Positions 27,584 to 36,343 are shown, counted from the stretch's first letter. The stretch is 64,000 bases of DNA from Pseudoalteromonas spongiae UST010723-006 (GCF_000238255.3 NZ_CP011039.1:1475001-1539000), one strand, 5' to 3'. The notes: generated by a model not told the origin, from the sequence alone. Numbers and translations are program-made.

Positions 27584-28039
27584 ATGAAAAAATTATTCTG
27601 TGTTGTATGCTTTTTTTCACTAAGTCACGTATACGCTTCGGAATATAGTGAGCAAGAAAATCAATGTGCAACAGCGTCAGACATTGTAACGAACCAAGAC
27701 TATGATACGTTTAAATCATTTTTACCAGAGGTACTGTCGAATAATACCTCTGCGCTTCAACGTTTGGTTACTAAACAACATAACAAGTACTTTGGCTCTC
27801 GATATAACGGCATAGCAAACTTTAAAACAACTGATTATGAGCTCATAAAGCAACCTCAAAGTCATAAGGTTTCTTCAGTTAGAAGGAGTCATGAAAAATG
27901 GGGGGCCACCAAGCTATTACGAATCAGGTATACATTTGATACAACGATAGTAAGAACTCAAAAAGAACAATCAGTTGGTGGTTATTGTGAGTTTGGCTAT
28001 ATAGATAATAACTGGTATATGCTGAACTTACTTAAATAG
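27584..28039 (+). CDS. Small secreted protein of the repeated module (paralogue B1)
   Basis: 151-residue exported protein with a signal peptide ending about residue 18 (VYA). Two cysteines (near residues 26 and 133) may form a disulphide. The C-terminus Y-C-E-F-G-Y-I-D-N-N-W-Y-M-L-N-L-L-K is the mark of this group: the same ending recurs in two remnants at 31585-31638 and 33152-33211. I do not recognise the fold; the size and the aromatic C-terminal strand resemble NTF2-like (DUF4878-type) secreted proteins. An AGGAG site precedes the ATG. It follows the giant lipoprotein terminator directly. Confidence 0.7.
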   Translation: MKKLFCVVCFFSLSHVYASEYSEQENQCATASDIVTNQDYDTFKSFLPEVLSNNTSALQRLVTKQHNKYFGSRYNGIANFKTTDYELIKQPQSHKVSSVRRSHEKWGATKLLRIRYTFDTTIVRTQKEQSVGGYCEFGYIDNNWYMLNLLK

Positions 28040-28172
28040 AGCGCAAAAATTCATTGGTTAGAGAAGTATTTAACACTTGTATAAAGGTTAACTTGCGCTC
28101 AAGTTTGATTCTAACAATAACGTGACCTCAACTGATAAAACAGTGTATTTAATTACTAAGCAAAGGGTAAAG

Positions 28173-28871
28173 ATGAGTAAGCTAGCAAATTTATTATTTC
28201 TTTCGCTGTTTACAACCAATGTAATGGCATCTGGGTCAGTATTAAGTAGTCAAACTGAAAAAGACACAGATCATGATAAAGTGTTTGATATCTATGACAG
28301 TTCGCCACAGCAAAAAGTTAAAACAATGTCGATTGAGGACCTGCCGATAATTCAATTATCACGAATATCAGGCAACTTTAATAACAAAATTGTAAAAGGG
28401 CGTTATCGCATCGGTGATACAGTTACACTGACCGGCATGGGCATCGACAAGATTAAAGACCCTGTGGTTGTAATTTACGATAACGTACGAAGCTATAACG
28501 TAAAGCAGATCGAATTAAGCAATAAAGGCATTTCTTTTCAACTTAGCGTTCCGCAAGGTAAATATAAGCTATTTGTTTACAGCAATGATAAGCGTACAAA
28601 TGACTTATATATCGAACCTTTTGCAGCGGACGCACCGCTAATTTTCGGCAGCACGTCAGTTATCTTAACGAGAGGGAAAGAATACACCATAACTGGTACA
28701 GGATTTGATACAGATACAAAAGTGTTAATTGGCGCTAAAACCATTACTCCTCTCGCAGTGTCAAACGATTCCCTGTCATTTAAAGTGCCAGAGTCGAGTA
28801 GTGAAGGGTATTTGCAAGTACGCAATAAATTCGCAAAAAGTAATAGTATTCGCGTATTCAAATATAATTAA
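28173..28871 (+). CDS. Small secreted Asp-motif and TIG-like protein (paralogue C1)
   Basis: 232 residues from the ATG at 28173 (AAAGGG upstream). Earlier in-frame codons extend to 28122, but 28173 gives a clean signal peptide ending NVMA. After the signal comes one D-x-D-x-D-type motif (KDTDHDKVFDIYDSSP), then two IPT/TIG-like beta domains: GDTVTLTGMGIDKIKDPVVV (about 80-100) and YTITGTGFDTDTKVLIGAK (about 165-185). It is clearly paralogous to the protein at 33230 over its whole length and shares the Asp/TIG logic of the giant lipoprotein. Function unknown; secreted calcium-binding protein is the best description. Confidence 0.75.
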   Translation: MSKLANLLFLSLFTTNVMASGSVLSSQTEKDTDHDKVFDIYDSSPQQKVKTMSIEDLPIIQLSRISGNFNNKIVKGRYRIGDTVTLTGMGIDKIKDPVVVIYDNVRSYNVKQIELSNKGISFQLSVPQGKYKLFVYSNDKRTNDLYIEPFAADAPLIFGSTSVILTRGKEYTITGTGFDTDTKVLIGAKTITPLAVSNDSLSFKVPESSSEGYLQVRNKFAKSNSIRVFKYN

Positions 28872-28903
28872 CGATTCACATATCAAGCTAAACAAGGACT
28901 GTT

Positions 28904-29329
28904 ATGAAATTTAGATGGACTATGTTTGCACTAGCATTGTCTAGCGCATCACTAATTGCATCACCAAACTACGGTATCGCTGCAAAAAATAACCAAGATC
29001 CAATTTTTATAGAAAAATGCGATGTTTATCAACAAGCGCAAAAAGAGGGAGACTTAGAAACTCTAAAGTCATTTGTAGATAAAGTGTGGTTTGAAGGTGA
29101 TAAAGCTAAAAGAGCGGAGCAAGCTTTGTTAAAGAAAGCAGCCCGCTTTGAACAAAGAGTGTCAAAAGCCGGTAACTATATCGTTAAAGAAAAGCGTCTT
29201 TCAGATAAAACGCAAGATAATTTCGCAGAAGTACTCATAAATTGGACAAATGGGGAAAAATTTTCATCACATGACGGTTGTGTTTTTGAAAAAATAAAAG
29301 ATAGCGATTTGTGGAGAATTCACTTATAG
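28904..29329 (+). CDS. Small secreted protein, possible divergent B paralogue (B2)
   Basis: 141-residue exported protein with a signal peptide ending around residue 19-27. The sequence has a charged helical middle (LKKAARFEQRVSKAGNYIVK) and a C-terminus GCVFEKIKDSDLWRIHL, which parallels the cysteine-aromatic ending of B1 at 27584 (C-E-F...WYMLNLLK). The order signal, Cys, D-x-x-x-F-K-S-F-like segment, Cys, W also matches B1. Homology is likely but distant. It lies between C1 and the truncated A2. Function unknown. Confidence 0.65.
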   Translation: MKFRWTMFALALSSASLIASPNYGIAAKNNQDPIFIEKCDVYQQAQKEGDLETLKSFVDKVWFEGDKAKRAEQALLKKAARFEQRVSKAGNYIVKEKRLSDKTQDNFAEVLINWTNGEKFSSHDGCVFEKIKDSDLWRIHL

Positions 29330-29401
29330 CGTTTTTATTTACTAAAGTCGCTTTATGATGACGGTTAAACCGTGAACATAAATAAAGTAACAAGGATTGT
29401 T

Positions 29402-31429
29402 ATGATTTTTCGATTAGCGTTAGTAGCGTTCACATTATATAGCGCAGGCGTGTATGCAGCGCCACTTAATCAACTCGAAACGCCTAAGGGCACTTGGGAA
29501 AACAAAGACGAAGATGGCGACGGCGTTTTAGATGAAAACGATGATTTTCCATTTGACAAGAGCAAAGCGGTTTTTCCTGAACACATAGAAGAAGAATTTA
29601 ACAATAACGTTGGTGAAGCAAACTATATTGGTTCAGTCCCTTTTAGAGTAGAGGGGGTCATTAACCAACATATTGATATTGATGATTTCAAATTTGACGT
29701 AACACAAGAGATTATTGATAACGATGACCTAATTACTTTTATAGTTTTGAAGCAAGCAGATAGATTTTCACCAACCGTTGGTGTGTTAACTAACGAAGGT
29801 AAAGCTGTTCAACATGTGAAACTTAAAATAGATACCGTTAATCCATTGGGTGCTGCGATTAATATCAGACCAAAAGAAGAAGGACAACTGAACTTCTCAA
29901 TATTAGATGCGAATGGTATTCATGATGAATTATTCGAATATGAGGTTATCGCATTTATCGATTCAGACCGAGACGGCGTGCCAGATGAAATGGAACAAGC
30001 GCTAGGCTTAAACCACTTAGTTCAAGATACAGACGGTGATGGCGTAGTAGATGGCAATGAGTATTATGCTTTTTCAAGTCGCAATGTATTTTCTCACGAT
30101 AGTGATAATGATTCAGTACCAAACTGGTTAGATGAAGACAGTGATAACGATGGCATAAAAGATACGTTTGAAAAAACAACGGATCTTGATGCGGACAAAC
30201 TGCCTGCGTTCATTGATAAGGACAGTGATAACGATGGTACGTCCGACAAGGCAACGTTTGAGGCTGATGAAAAGCTTTTGGATAGCGATGGAGATTCACT
30301 AATAAATGTTGTTGATATAGATGATGACAATGATGGGGTACTCGATATATTCGATAAAGCTCCGCTAACGCCTATTGATTATTCAAGTCAACAAACTAAT
30401 GCTGTGTTAACTCAGGTGACTCTATCATTGTCTGAGTCGGAATCAATGGTAAACACAGCCCGTCCTTTTTGGCCTATTACATTACATGGCCAGAATCTAG
30501 ACTTAACAAATGCCACTGTAGTTGTTTTTAAAGGTGATAAACGTATACCAATCGTTAACGAAAGGATTAACAACAACGACCCTGATAAGCTCACTATTGT
30601 CGTACCAAATTATGAATCAGTTGAACTGGGTGGAGAACCGTTAACTGTGTTTGTTGCAACCGACGAGTACAAAACTAATAGTGTCGAGCTGCATTTACTA
30701 CACCCAGAAACACCGCTTATTTACTCTATTAGCGAAAAACGGGCTACACCCGGTACCAGTGTTGTTATAGATGGAGAAAACCTTACTTCTCTATCAGAAA
30801 TAGTGCTTGGTGAATATAAAACAGCGGTTACTTGGCAAAGCGATAACTCTATTAGTTTTATTGTCCCACAAAATACACAGTCTAATTATTTACATGTAGA
30901 AAACTCATATGGAAAGAGTAACAAGGTCTTCTTTGCAATCGACGAAAGTAAATCACTGCAAACGTCAGTAGATATTCCTTCTGTATATCAAGGGTTCACA
31001 GGACCTTTTAAAGTATTACCTACAAAGCAAGAGGTTGCCTCATGGCAAGATTTGCCAGAACAGTTGGTGGTAGACATTGATGAGACCAAGGTGAGTATTT
31101 GGCATAACGAGCAAGAAATATTATCAACTATATTGTTAAAAGGTCAGACTAGTGTTGAACTTTCGTTAGAAAGCTTTATTAAAGAAAATGTCCTAACGCC
31201 ATTATTTTTAAACAAAGACGACGCATTTAAAACTAGTGCATTAAACACACTTGTTGAGCTGGATGAATATCAAGAAATTATTTTATATTATGAGCAAGGT
31301 TTAGCTTCGGATTATGAAGTTTTCCTTACTGATGAAGAATATGCATTAGAAATGAAGCTAGTTCAAATTAGGGATATCTTAATTGCAGAAATGGCAAAAA
31401 AACAGTCTCAACAGGCAAGATGGAATTAA
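29402..31429 (+). CDS. Truncated paralogue of the giant calcium/TIG lipoprotein (A2)
   Basis: 675 residues from the ATG at 29402 (CAAGGAT upstream; an earlier GTG at 29372 lacks a ribosome site). It aligns with A1 from its TWENxDEDGDG region onward: the same Asp-rich calcium-type repeats (about 170-310), TIG-like domains (about 350-520), and a segment DEYQEIILYYEQGL matching EEYKDYIEQSVAY of A1. Unlike A1 it has an ordinary signal peptide ending VYAA and no lipobox cysteine. It stops at 31429 where A1 continues for several hundred residues. Recognisable A1-like sequence continues in another frame to 31589, so the gene has been cut by a frameshift and is probably degenerating, although the product may still fold. 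Confidence 0.75.
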   Translation: MIFRLALVAFTLYSAGVYAAPLNQLETPKGTWENKDEDGDGVLDENDDFPFDKSKAVFPEHIEEEFNNNVGEANYIGSVPFRVEGVINQHIDIDDFKFDVTQEIIDNDDLITFIVLKQADRFSPTVGVLTNEGKAVQHVKLKIDTVNPLGAAINIRPKEEGQLNFSILDANGIHDELFEYEVIAFIDSDRDGVPDEMEQALGLNHLVQDTDGDGVVDGNEYYAFSSRNVFSHDSDNDSVPNWLDEDSDNDGIKDTFEKTTDLDADKLPAFIDKDSDNDGTSDKATFEADEKLLDSDGDSLINVVDIDDDNDGVLDIFDKAPLTPIDYSSQQTNAVLTQVTLSLSESESMVNTARPFWPITLHGQNLDLTNATVVVFKGDKRIPIVNERINNNDPDKLTIVVPNYESVELGGEPLTVFVATDEYKTNSVELHLLHPETPLIYSISEKRATPGTSVVIDGENLTSLSEIVLGEYKTAVTWQSDNSISFIVPQNTQSNYLHVENSYGKSNKVFFAIDESKSLQTSVDIPSVYQGFTGPFKVLPTKQEVASWQDLPEQLVVDIDETKVSIWHNEQEILSTILLKGQTSVELSLESFIKENVLTPLFLNKDDAFKTSALNTLVELDEYQEIILYYEQGLASDYEVFLTDEEYALEMKLVQIRDILIAEMAKKQSQQARWN

Positions 31430-31589
31430 GGTTGAACCGACGAGGAAAGGCGTAACAAGTTTGTTTGATTACGACGGATACACGGAAGTTCAAAACAGTA
31501 CACCGATGTACTTAAGTGCGGCAGTATATGAACTAGATCAAAACCCTAACCCAAAAGGTACACCAGCAACCGGAATTGATGCACTGTAA
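31430..31589 (+). pseudogene. Frameshifted remnant of the A2 gene
   Basis: Read in the frame of 31383, this stretch encodes FDYDGYTEVQN followed by PMYLSAAVYELDQNP, matching LNYDGCVELQN and QLYLSYRVYEV of the giant lipoprotein A1 at about its residue 785. The A2 frame ends at 31429, so a frame change occurred near 31400-31430. Homology then ends abruptly at a stop codon, and the tail of a B-type gene begins almost at the same base. Confidence 0.75.
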
Positions 31590-31638
31590 ATTCGCGCTCT
31601 TAGATAACAAGTGGTACATGATCAACTTATTAAAATAA
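31585..31638 (+). pseudogene. Remnant of a B-type gene (3' end only)
   Basis: These bases encode C-K-F-A-L-L-D-N-K-W-Y-M-I-N-L-L-K and stop, identical at 11 of 17 positions to the end of the B1 protein (27584-28039), with all key positions C, F, D-N, W-Y-M, N-L-L-K kept. No start or upstream part is present. It is the scar of a deletion joining A2 and a lost B copy. Confidence 0.75.
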
Positions 31639-31660
31639 AAAGGATTGTGGTAAACAACCC

Positions 31661-32353
31661 ATGGAAGAGACGATAACAACCGACAATAAACATTGGTTTA
31701 AATACACCGACTTTAACGGTAAAAACGAGCTGTGTGAAAACAGTGTTATCCAATTAAGAGTAACAAAGACATTTTATCCATTACCTTTTTGGCTTGAACT
31801 TATTTTCTTTGTATTACTGTTAGCAGTTTCGCTGTTTCCGCTCGTTAATCATTACGTTGCAATAGTTAATATTGCTTTTAGAGACTTAACCTTAGTCTAT
31901 CTGCCCATTGTGCCATGTTATTTAGTTATACGAATGCTACTGGTGAATTTGTATTATCAAACTGGTAGCAAACTGTTTGTGTCAGTCAGTAACAGTGCGT
32001 TAGTGCTGCCTGCAAATCGCTTAATTGGTCATAAAAAAGGGCAGCTGGTTTTAGCAAAAGGCGATATAAAAGAGATAAAAGTGCAGTATATGCAAAATAC
32101 TACGAGTCATAGTCTGTCTTGTCGCGCCTTACAGTTAACAATAGAGTCAATCTCTAACAACGTCATCACACTAAAAGTGGATTATTTTCCAATTCAATCA
32201 ATGCTTTATTTACTAACGTACTTTGGTTACCCGCTTAGTTTCGAAAGAACACATTTTGGTATTTTAAAAATGGCACGTATGTTTATGTTAATTATTCCGG
32301 TAATTAGTGTAATGGCTATAAGCGGAGCATTATTCAGTGATAGCTTTTTATAA
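31661..32353 (+). CDS. Small membrane protein, 2TM - soluble domain - 1TM layout
   Basis: Unrecognised 230-residue inner-membrane protein. Two hydrophobic segments lie near residues 43-66 and 82-105 and one at the C-terminus (about 207-227). Between them is a beta-rich domain (about 108-195; KLFVSVSNSALVLP, then KGDIKEIKVQYMQN) that resembles bacterial PH-like domains in size and strand spacing. The ribosome site is far (AAGGA about 17 bases before the ATG), so the start is uncertain. The neighbour at 32470 has the same layout. Both sit inside the decayed A-B-C array; function unknown. Confidence 0.6.
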   Translation: MEETITTDNKHWFKYTDFNGKNELCENSVIQLRVTKTFYPLPFWLELIFFVLLLAVSLFPLVNHYVAIVNIAFRDLTLVYLPIVPCYLVIRMLLVNLYYQTGSKLFVSVSNSALVLPANRLIGHKKGQLVLAKGDIKEIKVQYMQNTTSHSLSCRALQLTIESISNNVITLKVDYFPIQSMLYLLTYFGYPLSFERTHFGILKMARMFMLIIPVISVMAISGALFSDSFL

Positions 32354-32469
32354 CAAGAATAAATTATGAGAAATACGTGATAAATTTGAACTAACTTATT
32401 TGCATCGATTTTGTTATATCAAACTCATATAGCATCTAATTATTCCTAACACACGTAAAATATATCCAA

Positions 32470-33057
32470 ATGAATATCGAAGAGTTACTTAAAAACCAAC
32501 ACCAAGTATGTTTAGCGCATACTCGGCGAATACCTTATACACGTTTTACCTCATTTTTAATCATGTTGATTGCATCAGTGGTTATTGCATTTTTTATCGA
32601 TGCTGGGCCGCTTTATAATACACGGGAATCACAAACAAGCGTTATATTAGCGGCAACGCCGTTTATTTTTACATTGTTAGTGTGGTTACAGGCTTTTTTT
32701 CAACGCAGTACCTGTTATAACTCAGATGTGTTTATTACCCGTAAAGGTGTGAGTATTCCTGATTTAAAAGGGCATCAAGACTACTTTATAAAATATGCCA
32801 ATATCGTAAGTATTAACGTGTATTATTTACCACTAACCCCATTATTCAAATTTGGTCCGTACATTACAACGCACTTTTCCCTAACGGATATATTAAACGT
32901 GTCTCATGGAGTGCATACATTTAACACCAAAAATTCAGAATTGTTCATTGCGTTTTTAAAGGCGCGCGGGGTAAAGGTCAAATATCGTATCGCACGTTGG
33001 CCTGTTATTTATATTTTTCTGTTTCCACTGTTTTTTGCGCTTTCGTGGCTGGTATAA
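32470..33057 (+). CDS. Small membrane protein with the same 2TM - soluble - 1TM layout
   Basis: 195-residue predicted membrane protein. Hydrophobic segments lie near 26-48, 57-77 and 176-195; the central part (about 82-170) reads DVFITRKGVSIPDLKG, then YANIVSINVYYLP, in the style of a PH-like fold. It may be a diverged relative of the preceding protein, although little identity is visible. No strong Shine-Dalgarno precedes the ATG. No function can be assigned. Confidence 0.6.
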   Translation: MNIEELLKNQHQVCLAHTRRIPYTRFTSFLIMLIASVVIAFFIDAGPLYNTRESQTSVILAATPFIFTLLVWLQAFFQRSTCYNSDVFITRKGVSIPDLKGHQDYFIKYANIVSINVYYLPLTPLFKFGPYITTHFSLTDILNVSHGVHTFNTKNSELFIAFLKARGVKVKYRIARWPVIYIFLFPLFFALSWLV

Positions 33058-33151
33058 AATTAGTTTCGAGATCGTTAATTATGTACTTGAATAAACAAAG
33101 CACCGTCTTTATCAACGCTGTGTGTTAACAGTCGAGAAAAACGCACTTTTG

Positions 33152-33211
33152 TGCAATATTTTTATAAACATCTTTATTAATAAATGGTATATGACTAACT
33201 TAATAAAGTAG
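33152..33211 (+). pseudogene. Second remnant of a B-type gene 3' end
   Basis: The frame ending at the TAG at 33209 encodes a cysteine and a short hydrophobic run, then I-N-K-W-Y-M-T-N-L-I-K, matching the D-N-N-W-Y-M-L-N-L-L-K ending of B1. Only about 20 codons remain and the spacing from the cysteine is two residues longer. It lies directly before the C2 gene, as B1 lies before C1, which supports module duplication. Confidence 0.6.
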
Positions 33212-33229
33212 TCACAATTTGAGTTAATT

Positions 33230-33889
33230 ATGAGAAGTTATGTTATCGCTATTATTACGGGTTGTTTGTTTTGTGCAAATGCTTTTGCATCAGACAGTGA
33301 TAACGATAAAGTACTTGATACCTTTGATTTAAATCCATCTTCTAAAGTAAAGCCGTTTGCTAAAGGTTTTATTCAAATTAATGAATTGGGTGGAAATTTT
33401 AACAACGTGATAGAAAAAGGGCGCTATCGTTTTGGTGATTCAATTACGTTAATAGGTGATAATTTCAGTGCGTTAAACGATCCTGTTGTGGTTGTGTATC
33501 AACACAATAATGTATTTAACTTTAAACCTAATTCCGTAACCGCTAATCAATTAACCTTTAATTTTGATGTGCCAAAAGGCAAGTATGCCTTGTTTATTTA
33601 CGACGCTGATAGCAAAACAAATGAAATGAAAGTCGATGCGTTTAATAATGCGTCTCCGCTTATTTTTGGTCACAGTGAGATATCGCTTAGTAAAGGCAAG
33701 TCGTTTACCTTAAACGGCGTTGGTTTTACAAAAGGCAGCAAAATTGTCATTGGCGCATTAAAAGTAACCCCGTCAAACGTCACCAGTACGCAAATACAAT
33801 TTGATGTTCCCAATAACGCTGCAGGTCTGCAGTTATACGTCGAAAATGCGTCCTCAAAGAGTAACATTGTACGAATTGTTAGTTATTAA
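33230..33889 (+). CDS. Small secreted Asp-motif and TIG-like protein (paralogue C2)
   Basis: 219 residues, signal peptide ending NAFA near residue 20. The mature start SDSDNDKVLDTFDLNPSSKV is the calcium-type Asp motif seen in C1. Two TIG-like domains follow, with matching pieces such as KGRYRFGDSITLIG and SPLIFGHSEISLSKGKSFTL, nearly superimposable on C1 at 28173-28871. C1 and C2 flank the B2-A2-membrane-protein segment. It is intact, so selection probably maintains it. Function unknown; surface or periplasmic binding protein is the likely class. Confidence 0.75.
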   Translation: MRSYVIAIITGCLFCANAFASDSDNDKVLDTFDLNPSSKVKPFAKGFIQINELGGNFNNVIEKGRYRFGDSITLIGDNFSALNDPVVVVYQHNNVFNFKPNSVTANQLTFNFDVPKGKYALFIYDADSKTNEMKVDAFNNASPLIFGHSEISLSKGKSFTLNGVGFTKGSKIVIGALKVTPSNVTSTQIQFDVPNNAAGLQLYVENASSKSNIVRIVSY

Positions 33890-34152
33890 AAACTGTTGAT
33901 ATTTTATGATTGCTTATCGCAGTTTGAATAGCATATCGGTTTAGGCGTTACGTCGAACGACGCGAAAAAATACAGTTAATAAGAGCTAAAATAGCGCAGC
34001 AAAATTACACATACCAGATATATAGGTAATTTAAAATGATGTACTTAAATGTTAAGGTAATGGTTAAAACCTAGACGGGCTTTACTAAGTCATACACAAG
34101 CTATTACTAGCCCGTTTATTAAAAGGATTGATAAAGTTAAAAGGAAACAATT

Positions 34153-34734
34153 ATGTCTGAATTTCTCACAGCAAACTGGTTGCTCATTTCAATTTTAGTC
34201 GTTTTTATTGTTATTTTTTATGCGTGGTATGTCTCAATAATAACCAAACGCAACGCGATGGAAGAAGCGTTCTCTGGCATTGATGTGCAACTTAAAAAAC
34301 GCACCGACTTAATTCCAAATGTATTAGCAATCGCGAAAAAATTTATGACACACGAAAAGGAGCTACTTGAAGAAGTCACCCGTTTACGAACTGATGTATT
34401 AAATGCGGCCAGCAGCAATAACAACGAACAACGTTTTAAACTCGAAGGTCAGTTAGAAAACTCGCTATCTGGTTTGATGATTGCGGTAGAAAATTATCCA
34501 GAGCTAAAATCGGATGCAACAATGCTTGATGCGCAACGTACCTATGCCGATGTAGAAGCGCATATATCCGCGGCAAGACGTAATTTTAATAGCGCAAATC
34601 GTGTATTACGTAACGCAATTCAAGTGTTTCCAGGCAACATCATTGCCGCCATGGTTGGCGTAAAAGCGATGGCATTTTTCGAAATTTCTGAATCTGAACG
34701 ACAGCCGGTTAACGCCGCAGAACTTTTAAACTAG
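34153..34734 (+). CDS. lemA: LemA family protein
   Basis: 193-residue LemA protein. One N-terminal membrane helix (about residues 9-28) is followed by the conserved EEAFSGIDVQLKKRTDLIPN motif and a long helical bundle with LTRLRTD-like and ENYPELKS segments. The C-terminal strand ends FFEISESERQ, as in the family. The protein is probably membrane-anchored; its function is not established. It is followed after 30 bases by a DUF3137 gene, a pairing commonly seen in bacteria. AAAGGAAAC lies before the ATG. Confidence 0.92.
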   Translation: MSEFLTANWLLISILVVFIVIFYAWYVSIITKRNAMEEAFSGIDVQLKKRTDLIPNVLAIAKKFMTHEKELLEEVTRLRTDVLNAASSNNNEQRFKLEGQLENSLSGLMIAVENYPELKSDATMLDAQRTYADVEAHISAARRNFNSANRVLRNAIQVFPGNIIAAMVGVKAMAFFEISESERQPVNAAELLN

Positions 34735-34764
34735 TTACGGGCTTTTTAGCAACAAGGAGAGTTT

Positions 34765-35847
34765 ATGTCATCGGATAAACATGAGTTTGCAGATTTTTTG
34801 TCGAAAGAAATAAAAGGATATATTGATGCATTGTCATTACGTTTCAGACGTCATAAAAAAAATGCCACCGATGTGCCAGCATCAGACACCTTAAAAAACA
34901 CGTTTGAACATGAGATTAAACCAAAGTTAGACCTTATTGAGCAGCAACGAGATTCGTTTAACAGCGAGTTTGAAAAGAGAAATCGCCTGCTTAATTTTAA
35001 AGTATTTCCTGCAGTGGTAATTATTGTTTTGTTAGTGGTTGCGCTAGGGGGCGATGGTAGTTTCTTTTCTACACTTATATTTGCGTTTTGTATTGGCACC
35101 AGTTGGGCGTATAAACCAGCGCTTGATTATATACACTTTTACAAACGAAACGTGATGCCGATATTAGTTAAAATGTATGGTGAATTTAGTTATTCACTGA
35201 CCTCAGAAATCAAAAAAGACGAGATTAAAAAGCTCGCAATCTCACCTAGTTTTGATCACATTGAAACAGAAGATAGCATTGTTGGCGAGCTTGATAATAT
35301 TGGCTTTCAATTTTGTGAACTAAAGCTTGAGCGCAGTGGTAATAATGGCCGACACACTATGTTTAAAGGCTGTATGGTTAAGTTAACCATGCCGTTTGAT
35401 TTTAATTCACACACTATCGTTCAGCAAGATCGCGGTAAAGTAGCAAATTGGCTAACAAAAGATCCCAAAGCAACACAAAAAGTAGAATTAGAAAACAATT
35501 ACTTTGAACAAGCATTCGAAGTATTTTCAACTGATCAAGTGCTTGCTCGCTATATACTTACGCCAGTGATGATGGAACAGATCCTAGCGCTTTATACCAT
35601 GTTTATGCACAAAGCCGGTGCACAAAGCTTTGAGTGTGAATTTATTGATAACACTGCGATATTTTTAATTAGTTACAAAGCTAATCTGATTGAACCAGCG
35701 TGGATAAGTCAGTCAGCTTACGATATTGATGCGTTACCACTGATTGAGCAAGAACTTGAATTATTAACCTCTATATCAAAACAACTTAACCTTGATTTAA
35801 TGGCAGCACGAAAAGTATCAAGTGCACAAATGGCCGTAAATCAATAA
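34765..35847 (+). CDS. DUF3137 family membrane protein
   Basis: 360-residue partner of the LemA gene. The N-terminal 75 residues are helical; two membrane segments follow at about 77-95 and 98-115 (VFPAVVIIVLLVVAL and the next helix). The soluble C-terminal part contains the family-typical regions IVGELDNIGFQFCELKL, with a GRHTMFKGCMVKL segment, and AFEVFSTDQVLARYILTP. CAAGGAGAG precedes the ATG. A terminator after the stop closes the lemA-DUF3137 operon. The function is unknown. Confidence 0.85.
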   Translation: MSSDKHEFADFLSKEIKGYIDALSLRFRRHKKNATDVPASDTLKNTFEHEIKPKLDLIEQQRDSFNSEFEKRNRLLNFKVFPAVVIIVLLVVALGGDGSFFSTLIFAFCIGTSWAYKPALDYIHFYKRNVMPILVKMYGEFSYSLTSEIKKDEIKKLAISPSFDHIETEDSIVGELDNIGFQFCELKLERSGNNGRHTMFKGCMVKLTMPFDFNSHTIVQQDRGKVANWLTKDPKATQKVELENNYFEQAFEVFSTDQVLARYILTPVMMEQILALYTMFMHKAGAQSFECEFIDNTAIFLISYKANLIEPAWISQSAYDIDALPLIEQELELLTSISKQLNLDLMAARKVSSAQMAVNQ

Positions 35848-35880
35848 TCGTTTGTGTGTTTTATTTATGGTTTTATGGCT

Positions 35881-35910
35881 AGAGCGCCTGATATTAAAGG
35901 CGCTCTTTTT
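35881..35910 (+). terminator. Terminator of the lemA operon
   Basis: Stem AGAGCGCC and GGCGCTCT with a ten-base loop, followed by T5, 33 bases after the DUF3137 stop. Confidence 0.85.
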
Positions 35911-35930
35911 ATGTAAAGGGGTATTACACA

Positions 35931-36338
35931 GTGCAAAACAATATGCGTAACTTAGCCTTTATGGCTTTATTTAGCGCGTTATTTGGTTGCAGTTCACATG
36001 TTGAAAATCAACTAATGGTTTCGGGTCTGGCTTTTTACAACGACAGCAACGAAACCATTGAAAATGTAACACTTAAAGTAACAGAGACTGGGAAAATGGT
36101 GAGTTGCACGCTTGTAGAGCCAAAGCGTTATTGTGCGACAGGTTTTCCGCAAACGCATTATAAAAATGCGAAGCTCTCTCTTAGCTGGCAAGTGTCGGGA
36201 AATAACGCAGTAACCAATGAGGTTGAATTTACTAAACCCGCTTCGATTGATAGTGATATAAGTTACATAGCGGTTATAAAATTTAATTCAACTACAGGCT
36301 TAGATGCGTTTTTCACTAAAAATCCAAGACCGTTTTAA
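35931..36338 (+). CDS. Small lipoprotein of unknown function
   Basis: 135-residue protein that starts at GTG (35931), supported by AAAGGGG nine bases upstream; the next in-frame ATG at 35943 is too far from it. A lipoprotein signal is seen, with FGC as lipobox and the cysteine near residue 22. The mature part has beta-strand character, with one possible disulphide pair (VSCTL and RYCATG). It is expressed alone, between two terminators. I do not recognise a family. Confidence 0.7.
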   Translation: MQNNMRNLAFMALFSALFGCSSHVENQLMVSGLAFYNDSNETIENVTLKVTETGKMVSCTLVEPKRYCATGFPQTHYKNAKLSLSWQVSGNNAVTNEVEFTKPASIDSDISYIAVIKFNSTTGLDAFFTKNPRPF

Positions 36339-36343
36339 ATAAA

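Noticed and set aside
31383..31589. A 68-residue open frame as an independent gene
   Set aside because: It overlaps A2, has no ribosome site, and its sequence matches the inside of A1, so it is the frameshifted continuation of A2.
34040..34130. A possible terminator before lemA (ACGGGCT ... AGCCCGT)
   Set aside because: The stem is only seven pairs with a loop of about 27 bases and no proper T-run, so I do not count it.
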